The notes under the pieces are model-generated. The model saw only the letters and a program-made list of their open reading frames with translations, made no database searches and was not told where the DNA came from. From contig JBHJHK010000255.1 of NCBI GenBank assembly GCA_050330975.1, positions 1 through 5,619 of the forward strand: a DNA stretch of 5,619 nucleotides. The letters run 5' to 3'. A program made the position numbers and the translations under genes. This DNA is from JBHJHK01 sp050330975 (lineage in GTDB: Bacteria > Pseudomonadota > Gammaproteobacteria > Competibacterales > Competibacteraceae). Below are positions 1 through 5,619 of this stretch, piece by piece (positions within the stretch are counted from its first letter, which is position 1; every line of letters begins with the position of its first letter).

Positions 1-60
1 GTGGGGGGGGGGGGTGTTGGGGGTGGGGTTGGGGGGGGGGTGGGCCGTGGGGGGGGGGGC
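1..60. repeat. G-rich low-complexity left edge
   Basis: The first 60 bases are almost only G and T, with three C and no A, including G runs of 9 to 12. In the livH frame they give a Gly/Val/Trp string that does not match the family, while the sequence right after it does. It may be a sequencing or assembly artefact at a contig end (false poly-G calls), or less likely a true G-quadruplex-prone stretch. Confidence 0.75.
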
Positions 61-499
61 GACCCGCACCTGGGTGGGGCAGCTGGTGCGGGCCGGGGCC
101 GACGACGCCCCCATGGTGGCCGCCTTGGGGGTGGACGTCCAACGGCTGTTCGCCGGCGTCTTTGCCGCGGGCACCGCTTTGGCGGCGTTGGCCGGCATCC
201 TCAACGCCCCCCTGTTGGGCCTGGAGACCACCATGGGCGAAGGGGTGTTGATCACCAGCCTGGTGGTCATCGTCATCGGCGGCATTGGCTCCATCAAAGG
301 GGCGTTCTGCGGCGCGCTGCTGGTGGGACTGGTGGACACCCTGGGCCGGGCCTTCGCCACCGACGCCCTGCGCTGGATGGGGGTCGACATAGCCACCGCG
401 GCCACCGCGGGTCCGGCGTTGGCCAGCATGTCCATTTACCTGTTGATGGCCCTGGTGCTGTGTCTGCGCCCCCAGGGGCTGTTTCCCCTTCGAAGCTAG
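2..499 (+). CDS. livH: LivH-type ABC importer permease, 3' part only
   Basis: This is the C-terminal half of an inner-membrane permease of the branched-chain amino acid (HAAT) ABC importer family; LivH proteins usually have about 290-310 residues and about 160 are present. The frame is open from the left edge to TAG at 497-499. Recognisable family sequence starts near base 62. It begins with the cytoplasmic coupling segment GQLVRAGADD followed by MVAALGVDVQRLF, then a membrane helix (AGVFAAGTALAALAGIL), the strongly conserved VVIVIGGIGSIKGAF and ALLVGLVDTLGRAF, and a last helix ending in the typical LRPQGLFPLR. It should pair with LivM to form the channel. The first 60 bases encode mostly glycine and do not look like LivH, so no start should be read there (an ATG at 14 is spurious). 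livM follows 33 bases downstream. The substrate cannot be fixed. Confidence 0.9.
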   Translation, partial: WGGGVLGVGLGGGWAVGGGATRTWVGQLVRAGADDAPMVAALGVDVQRLFAGVFAAGTALAALAGILNAPLLGLETTMGEGVLITSLVVIVIGGIGSIKGAFCGALLVGLVDTLGRAFATDALRWMGVDIATAATAGPALASMSIYLLMALVLCLRPQGLFPLRS

Positions 500-532
500 G
501 TTTCGTCCCCCTCCCCTCGGAGCGCGTCTGCC

Positions 533-1602
533 ATGTCTTCCCCCGACGTCGTGCCGCCGCCGGCGGTTTCCCCCCCTGGGGCTTCGCGGCTGAGGCCGGT
601 GATACCCGGGGCGATCTTCGCTCTGTTCGCCCTGTTGCCCCTGGGCCTCGCCGAGGGCCAGGGTTATCTCCTGAGCCTCTTCACCGGCATCATGATCTTC
701 GCCCTGGCGGCCATGAGCCTGGACTTCATCTTGGGCTACGGCGCCCTGGTGAGCTTTGGCCACGCGGCCTTCGTCGGCGTCGGCGCCTACGGGGTGGGCA
801 TCTTGGCCCACCACGGCATCGAGACCGCCGCCATCGCCTTGCCCGTGGCCGTGGGAGGCGCCGCCTTGGTGGCGCTGGCCATCGGCGCCATGGCCCTGCG
901 CACCAGGGGTATCTATTTCATCATGATCACCCTGGCCTTCGCCCAGATGCTCTACTACACCACCACCAGCCTCGAAGCCTACGGCGGCGACGATGGTCTG
1001 GTTCTGTGGGGTCGCACCCAGACCTTTGGCCTGGGGTTGTTCGACCATCGCCTGGGGTTTTACTATGCGGTCTTGGCCTGCCTGGTGGGTTGCTACTTGG
1101 CCCTGAGGGCGGTGGTGGGATCCCGCTTTGGCCGGGTGTTCCAGGGTTGCCGGGAAAACGAAGCCCGGGTGGCAGCCCTGGGGTTTGATCCCTACCGCTA
1201 TCGGCTGACGGCCTTCGTCATCGCCGGCGCCGTGGCGGGCTTGGCCGGGGCTTTACTCGCCAACCACACCGAGTTCGTCAGCCCGAGCTACCTGAGTTGG
1301 CACCGCTCGGCGGACCTGATCATCATGGTGGTGTTGGGGGGCGCCGGGAGCCTCCACGGCGCCCTCTACGGGGCACTGCTGTTTTTGGGTCTGGAGGCGT
1401 TGCTCCCCGTGGCCTTGGGGGAATGGCTCCCCGGCCTTGGGCTCGGGGAAGCGGCGACGGCCTGGCTCGAGCCCATCGCCGACAACTGGAAGGTGTTGCT
1501 GGGTCCCGTGTTGGTGCTGGTGGCCTTGTATGCCCGCGGCGGCCTGGTCCACGGTATCGAACGCTGGCTCGGGCCCCGGATCCAGCCACCGGCAGGACGC
1601 CC

Positions 1603-1606
<4 letters not shown>
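533..1606 (+). CDS. livM: LivM-type ABC importer permease
   Basis: This is the second inner-membrane permease of the HAAT importer, 357 residues, within the normal LivM range. After a proline-rich cytoplasmic N-terminus (residues 1-22) come about eight or nine hydrophobic segments (near 24-40, 46-68, 72-92, 97-120, 125-142, 174-195, 224-244, 262-290 and 320-335). Family hallmarks are LGYGALVSFGHAAFVGVGAY (67-86), LRTRGIYFIMITLAFAQM (122-139), the ATPase-contacting loop GRVFQGCRENEARVAALGFD (200-219) running into YRYR, then AFVIAGAVAGLAGALLA (227-243) and IIMVVLGGAGSLHGALYGAL (263-282). GGAG at 519-522 lies 10 bases before the ATG and supports this start. The stop TGA (1604-1606) overlaps the TTG start of livG. 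Assignment to LivM rather than UrtC or another paralogue rests on recalled motifs and gene order; the transported molecule is unknown. Confidence 0.93.
1594..1597 (+). promoter_or_regulatory. Ribosome binding site deciding the TTG start of livG
   Basis: AGGA lies 5 bases before TTG at 1603, inside the last codons of livM. In the livG frame the only ATG upstream is deep inside livM (1297), and the sequence between has no family resemblance, so TTG at 1603 is the best start. It yields a protein of normal length that begins shortly before the first conserved strand (LQVFGLHKHFGG). Confidence 0.6.
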
Positions 1607-2383
<777 letters not shown>

Positions 2384-2391
<8 letters not shown>

Positions 2392-3088
2392 AGTCCGCGG
2401 TCTCAAAGCCGGCTACGGCAACCGCCAGGTGCTGTTCGCCGTGGACCTCACCGTGGCGCCGGGGGAAGTGGTGGCGCTGTTGGGGCGCAACGGCATGGGC
2501 AAGACCACCACCCTCCACACCCTGTTTGGCCTGGTGCCCCCCTGGGGGGGAGAGATCCGCTTTGCAGGGCACTCCATCAAGGGCCTCAAACCCCACCACA
2601 TCGCCCGGGCGGGCTTGGGGCTGGTCCCCGAGGGGCGGCGGGTCTTTAAAAGCCTCACCGTGGAGGAAAACCTCACCGCCACCGCCCATCCACCCCCCAC
2701 CGACCGCGAGGAGCCCTGGGGACTAGAGCGGATCTTTGCCACCTTCCCGGCCCTGGCGGCACGCCGCCGCCACTTGGGGCGACAGCTGTCCGGGGGAGAG
2801 CAGCAGATGCTCGCCATCGGTCGCGCTCTCCTCACCCACCCCAAGCTCCTGATCCTCGACGAGGCCACCGAGGGTTTGGCGCCCCTGATTCGGCGGGACA
2901 TCTGGCAGTGTCTAGGGACCCTCAAGGCCGAGGGTCGGATGATTTTGATCGTCGACAAAAATCTCGACGCCCTCACCCAACTTGCCGATCGCCACGTGGT
3001 CATGGAAAAGGGCAGCAGCGTGTGGACCGGAACCAGCGCTCAACTCGCCGCTCAACCCGAGGTGGGCCAACGCTATTTGGGGTTATGA
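2384..3088 (+). CDS. livF: LivF-type ABC importer ATP-binding protein
   Basis: This is the second cytoplasmic ATPase of the importer, 234 residues, the usual LivF size. Motifs: Walker A GRNGMGKT (34-41), Q-loop region LVPEGRRVFKSLTVEENL (80-97) with E83 where Q is often found, signature LSGGEQQMLAIGRAL (135-149), and Walker B LLILDEATEGLAP (155-167) with E160. The switch-loop position reads IVDKNLDAL (189-197), with lysine 192 where most ABC ATPases have histidine and many LivF proteins have glutamine (VEQN). The same loop exists in some LivF homologues as I remember them, so it probably marks a subfamily and not damage. ATG at 2384 starts directly at the first conserved strand (MLEVRGLKAGYG); an in-frame GTG at 2378 is an alternative that adds two residues. 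It overlaps livG by 8 bases and is followed by 206 non-coding bases, so it looks like the last gene of the operon. Confidence 0.94.
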
Positions 3089-3134
3089 ATGACAGAATTT
3101 CTTCGGGCAATTCTCCTGGACGGGTGGGCCAACT

Positions 3135-3182
3135 CCATTGGGGGTCGTGACACCCCCCATGGCCAAGGGAAAGCCCTTTGGC
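3135..3182 (+). terminator. Tandem GC-rich hairpins after livF, possible operon terminator
   Basis: Two hairpins follow livF by about 50 bases. The first pairs CCAT-T-GGGGGT (3135-3145) with ACCCCC-C-ATGG (3152-3162): ten base pairs with one T/C mismatch and a 6-base loop. The second pairs GCCAAGGG (3162-3169) with CCCTTTGGC (3174-3182), with one bulged T and a 4-base loop; the two share one base. No clear T-run follows, so this is not a classic intrinsic terminator. It could slow RNA polymerase, protect the mRNA 3' end, or be chance pairing in GC-rich DNA. A further weak stem (CCCCT 3202-3206 with AGGGG 3215-3219) lies just downstream. Nothing else is recognisable in the 3089-3294 gap. Confidence 0.35.
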
Positions 3183-3282
3183 TTGGCTTGCCAACCATTG
3201 ACCCCTAGAATGGCAGGGGCTTGGCCCTCACTGCCGCACCCCGCATGGGCGGGGATTGTCGACTTGGATCATTGGACTTGCC

Positions 3283-3287
3283 AGAGG
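3283..3287 (+). promoter_or_regulatory. Ribosome binding site deciding the start of the first paralogue
   Basis: AGAGG lies 7 bases before ATG at 3295. This start places a typical signal peptide at the very N-terminus (MRIISPIFTLLFVLG), whereas the upstream in-frame ATG at 3256 would put 13 residues in front of it and has no comparable site. The 3295 start is preferred. Confidence 0.6.
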
Positions 3288-3294
3288 CCAACTC

Positions 3295-4044
3295 ATGCGC
3301 ATCATTTCGCCGATCTTTACTCTGCTCTTCGTACTGGGGACCGGCATAGCTATCCCCAGCGCCGCACAGTCCCCCGAGGCGACCGCCGTGGAGCAGCTGG
3401 TCTGGCAGAGCATCCAAGACAGCCGCGAACCCGAGGATTTCCGCGCCTACTTGGAGAGCTTCCCCAACGGGGCTTTTGTCGCCGAGGCCAGGGAGCGCCT
3501 AGCGGCCTTGGGGGTCCCAGCGCCGCCAGCGGCCTCCCCAGCGGATCCAACCCCCGTCCCTGACACCCCCACCCCCGATACCCCCGCTGAAGTGGACCCC
3601 GCCGCTCTACCTGTGGCGGTGCTCTTGGAGCGGGCGGCCGCCTCCCTAGAAGCCAAGCGATTGTTGACCCCTCCCGAGGACAGTGTCCGACGTTGGGCGA
3701 CGGCGGTACTGGCCCGAGAACCCGATAACGCCCAGGCCCGGCAGTTGTTGTCGGCCGCCGTCGAGCGCTATCTGAATTGGGGGAGCGGCAATGTCAACCG
3801 CGGACGTCTAGAGCGGGCGGGGGTGTTTGCCAATCGCGCTCGGTCTTTGATCGAATACGCCACCGACGACCAGCGCCGGCGATTGTCGGGGCTGGAGAGC
3901 AGTATTCGCCGGGCCCGGGTCGAGCAGGAGCAACGCCTCACCGCCGAGGCGGCCCGCGCCGAGCAAGCTACCCAGCCCCAAGAGCGCTTCTTCTCCCCCA
4001 AGGAAACCCTGATGCCACCGCCGCGCACCGACAGAAACTGGTGA
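3295..4044 (+). CDS. Exported two-module protein of unknown function (paralogue 1)
   Basis: Function unknown; 249 residues. A signal peptide is clear: basic start MR, hydrophobic core about 3-20, likely cleavage near SAA-Q (22-25). There is no cysteine, so it is not a lipoprotein; a soluble periplasmic location is inferred. Residues 32-72 form a short helical module with W37, I40, S43, P46, then YLESFPNGAF (52-61) and AEARERLAAL; I recall this type of segment from many proteobacterial envelope and multidomain proteins, where it resembles one helical-repeat unit. A Pro/Thr/Asp-rich linker follows (73-109). Residues 110-207 form a second helical module with LLTPPEDSVRRWATAVL (123-139), EPDN (142-145), VERYLNWG (156-163) and VFANRARSL (177-185), TPR-like in pattern. 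A charged helix (about 197-225) and a short tail ending in RNW close the protein. It is paralogous to the next gene, 146 bases downstream. No enzymatic motif is visible. Confidence 0.85.
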   Translation: MRIISPIFTLLFVLGTGIAIPSAAQSPEATAVEQLVWQSIQDSREPEDFRAYLESFPNGAFVAEARERLAALGVPAPPAASPADPTPVPDTPTPDTPAEVDPAALPVAVLLERAAASLEAKRLLTPPEDSVRRWATAVLAREPDNAQARQLLSAAVERYLNWGSGNVNRGRLERAGVFANRARSLIEYATDDQRRRLSGLESSIRRARVEQEQRLTAEAARAEQATQPQERFFSPKETLMPPPRTDRNW

Positions 4045-4076
4045 GTACCCACGGGTCGCTCGGGGAGAAAATTCGT

Positions 4077-4173
4077 TAAAATTACAGGTCTCATCACCGA
4101 CTGAACGATCGGCCCAACACCGCTCCACCCCTCAAGGCCAGTGTTGTCGCCCGACGCTGGACACCACGATAAC
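4077..4173 (+). promoter_or_regulatory. Weak candidate promoters between the two paralogues
   Basis: The 146-base gap holds an AT-richer patch with TAAAAT (4077-4082), five of six matches to a -10 box but no convincing -35. A second candidate pairs TTGTCG (4144-4149) with GATAAC (4168-4173), 18 bases apart, each four of six matches to the sigma-70 consensus. An imperfect inverted repeat (CCAG 4138-4141 with CTGG 4157-4160, inner GTC/GAC) overlaps the second -35. Either could drive the second paralogue, or the two genes may share a transcript. I see no convincing terminator in the gap. Confidence 0.22.
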
Positions 4174-4178
4174 TCGGG

Positions 4179-4183
4179 AAGGA
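4179..4183 (+). promoter_or_regulatory. Ribosome binding site deciding the start of the second paralogue
   Basis: AAGGA (within GGGAAGGA, 4176-4183) lies 7 bases before ATG at 4191. This is the best Shine-Dalgarno match in the window and puts a signal peptide at the N-terminus. Confidence 0.7.
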
Positions 4184-4190
4184 TTCGCCG

Positions 4191-5619
4191 ATGCTCAAAG
4201 CTCAGTTCGTCTTCGCAATTGGAGCGGCGATTTGCGGCGCAGGGTTCCTCTCTCCCCTGGTCGCCGCCTCCCCAGCCCCCCTGCAAATCGCCCAGGCGGG
4301 CGATAGCGTGGATCTCGAGCGCTTGATTTGGGAAGAGATCAAAGCCAGCGATGATCCCAGCCTGTTGGAGTCCTATATCGCCAACTTCCCCCGGGGGTTG
4401 TTCCGCGCCGAGGCCGAAGCCCGCCTCGAAGAACTTCAACAGGCCGCCCGCCGGGCCGCCGCCGAGGCCGCTACCACCCCAGAGCCCGAATCCGAGCCGT
4501 CCGAGACCGTGGCCGGTGAAACCCCGGTCGCCGAGCCGGCTCCCCCGGAGGACGAGCTCCCTCTTACTCTCGACGACGATCCCCTCCTCGCCCCGCTGTT
4601 GACGGACGACGGCGATATCGAAGACCCCTTGACCACCATTCCACCGACGCCAGTGGTGCCCATCGAGGTGGACGACGCGGCCATTCCCGCCGGGGACAGC
4701 GGCGAAGGTGCGACACTACCCCCCCCCCCCGATACCGGTGGCGCCGTGGTGGCGACCCCCCAGGTAGTCCCCGACGATACACCCGACGATACAGAAGATC
4801 CACGAGACCCCACCGCCGAGGTCAGCCCTAGATCCGAACCCGGCCCCCAAGACGAGGCGTCCGAGGCCATCGCCACCTCGTTCGGTGGGGCAGAGGGCGC
4901 CCCCGACGGGGAAGCCGGTGGGGAGGCCATGGCCCCGACCCCCGAGGCCCTGCCGTCACCGGTGGCCGAGGGTTCCCAGGAGCCGGTGGTGGTGGTTCCC
5001 GGCGACGACGTTGGGTCCCCGGAACCCGCCATGGACAACCCCACCGTGGCCGAGACCACCCTCCTCGACACCCCGGAGTCGGGGGCCGCCGATGGCGCCG
5101 ATGGCGCCGATGACGCCGATGACGCCGAACTCGATGGCCCCGTGGTGGGGATCGTCACCCCGCCTTCCGGTCTCGACGACCTGGCCGACGACGCCCTAGA
5201 AGAACCCGAGGTGTCTCCCCGAGACGAACGAGATGAAGCCCGGGAGACCCAGATCGCCGAGCTGCTGGACAAAGCCGAGGCGGCGTTGGCGGCCAACCAC
5301 CTCCTCACACCCGCCGAGGACAGCGTGCAGCGCTGGGCCACCGCCGTGTTGGAGCTCGATCCCGACAACGAGCAGGCCACGGGCTTTCTACAAGACGCCG
5401 TGGATCGCTATCTGAGGTGGGGACGCAGCAACCTCGATCGCGGTTCCCTGGCCCGGGCAGCGGTCTTCGCTTCCCGGGCCCGTACCCTGTCAGACTACGC
5501 CACCCAGCGCCAGCTCCAGTCCATCAATCAACTCGAGCGACAAATCCGCGTTGCCGAAGTCAATCGCCGCCGGGCTGAAGAGGAGGCCGCAGCCGCAGCC
5601 GCAGCCGCAGCCGCAGCCG
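4191..5619 (+). CDS. Exported two-module protein with long acidic linker, 3' end missing (paralogue 2)
   Basis: Function unknown. The frame is open from ATG 4191 to the right edge (476 codons, no stop). Residues 1-26 are a signal peptide (hydrophobic core about 6-24, likely cleavage near VAA-S); C15 inside it is not in a good lipobox. Residues 42-82 repeat the N-terminal module of the preceding gene (LIWEEIKASDDP, then YIANFPRGLF). Residues 83-357 are an acidic Pro/Glu/Asp/Ala linker; from 95 to 343 there is no Lys, Cys, Tyr or Trp and only two Arg, so it is probably disordered. Residues 358-455 repeat the C-terminal module: LLTPAEDSVQRWATAVL (371-387), DPDN (390-393), VDRYLRWG (404-411), VFASRARTL (425-433). 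A charged helix leads into an alanine run (466-476) at the window end, perhaps a helical spacer to a further domain. What lies beyond is unseen. Export to the periplasm or cell surface is inferred. Confidence 0.86.
   Translation, partial: MLKAQFVFAIGAAICGAGFLSPLVAASPAPLQIAQAGDSVDLERLIWEEIKASDDPSLLESYIANFPRGLFRAEAEARLEELQQAARRAAAEAATTPEPESEPSETVAGETPVAEPAPPEDELPLTLDDDPLLAPLLTDDGDIEDPLTTIPPTPVVPIEVDDAAIPAGDSGEGATLPPPPDTGGAVVATPQVVPDDTPDDTEDPRDPTAEVSPRSEPGPQDEASEAIATSFGGAEGAPDGEAGGEAMAPTPEALPSPVAEGSQEPVVVVPGDDVGSPEPAMDNPTVAETTLLDTPESGAADGADGADDADDAELDGPVVGIVTPPSGLDDLADDALEEPEVSPRDERDEARETQIAELLDKAEAALAANHLLTPAEDSVQRWATAVLELDPDNEQATGFLQDAVDRYLRWGRSNLDRGSLARAAVFASRARTLSDYATQRQLQSINQLERQIRVAEVNRRRAEEEAAAAAAAAAAA
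4719..4730 (+). repeat. C12 homopolymer inside coding sequence
   Basis: Twelve consecutive C encode four prolines (residues 177-180) in the linker of the second paralogue. The frame is open and module-bearing on both sides, so the length as given keeps the gene intact. Confidence 0.95.
4770..4793 (+). repeat. Direct tandem duplication of a 12-mer
   Basis: CCCGACGATACA occurs twice in a row without change, encoding PDDTPDDT (residues 194-201) in the acidic linker. Confidence 0.9.
5091..5126 (+). repeat. Four-copy 9-base tandem repeat
   Basis: Four copies of GATGRCGCC (two with GGC, then two with GAC in the middle codon) encode DGADGADDADDA (residues 301-312). The third-base pattern is identical in all copies, which points to recent slippage or unequal exchange. 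Confidence 0.92.
5586..5619 (+). repeat. GCCGCA hexamer array at the right edge
   Basis: Five full copies of GCCGCA plus GCCG run into the window end, encoding a pure alanine stretch that follows a charged helix. The true copy number is unknown because the array is cut by the edge. Confidence 0.93.

Noticed and set aside
3085..3150. Small frame starting at an ATGA overlap with the livF stop, 21 residues (MNDRISSGNSPG...)
   Set aside because: The overlap resembles operon coupling, but the peptide is very short, shows no membrane or other motif, has no clear ribosome binding site and ends within the hairpin region.
3256..3294. Earlier ATG at 3256 for the first paralogue
   Set aside because: It would place 13 residues before a normal signal peptide and lacks a good ribosome binding site; ATG at 3295 has AGAGG at proper distance.
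4191..4260. Lipoprotein signal in the second paralogue, based on C15
   Set aside because: The residues before the cysteine (AAI) do not fit a lipobox and the cysteine lies in the middle of the hydrophobic core; a standard signal peptidase I site near residue 26 fits better.
4719..5126. CRISPR array or mobile element remnants in the repeat-bearing part of the second paralogue
   Set aside because: The repeats are short in-frame codon repeats without spacers; no transposase, terminal inverted repeats or target-site duplication are seen.
5091..5126. Calcium-binding RTX or thrombospondin-type repeat
   Set aside because: The DGA/DDA units are three residues long and lack the GGxGxD or DxDxDG spacing needed for those folds.
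4436..5380. Long open frame on the minus strand opposite the second paralogue (about 314 codons, Ser/Gly/Ala-rich)
   Set aside because: It mirrors the GC-rich codons of the + strand gene, gives low-complexity protein without motifs, and the + strand frame has a good ribosome binding site, a signal peptide and two modules conserved in its neighbour.

Overview
The window is a GC-rich bacterial fragment, probably from a proteobacterium. That guess rests on the Liv-type transporter operon, base composition and export signals; no marker gene fixes the taxon. All convincing genes lie on the + strand. Both edges fall inside genes and inside low-complexity sequence (G-rich on the left, a GCCGCA hexamer array on the right), so the window looks like a contig that broke at hard-to-assemble sequence.

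Region 1 (1-3088) is four genes of a branched-chain amino acid type (HAAT family) ABC importer in the order livH (3' part only), livM, livG, livF. LivH and LivM are the two membrane permeases; LivG and LivF are the two ATPases. livM and livG overlap through a TTGA junction with a TTG start, and livG and livF overlap by 8 bases, so the last three genes look translationally coupled. The periplasmic binding protein is not in the window and would be expected upstream or elsewhere, so the real substrate (leucine/isoleucine/valine, amides, urea or other) cannot be fixed.

Region 2 (3089-3294) is a short intergenic stretch with several GC-rich inverted repeats, which probably separate the transporter operon from the next unit.

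Region 3 (3295-5619) holds two tandem, clearly paralogous genes for exported proteins of unknown function. The first is complete (249 aa); the second runs off the right edge (at least 476 aa). Each has a signal peptide, a short N-terminal helical module with a W..I..S..P / YL..FP.G.F pattern, a linker, and a C-terminal helical module with the core TP.EDSV.RWATAVL. The modules align without gaps, but the linker grows from about 37 residues to about 275 acidic, proline-rich, lysine-free residues with small internal repeats and a C12 tract. This pair is the least ordinary content of the window. The sequence alone gives no enzymatic function and no proof of a new system.
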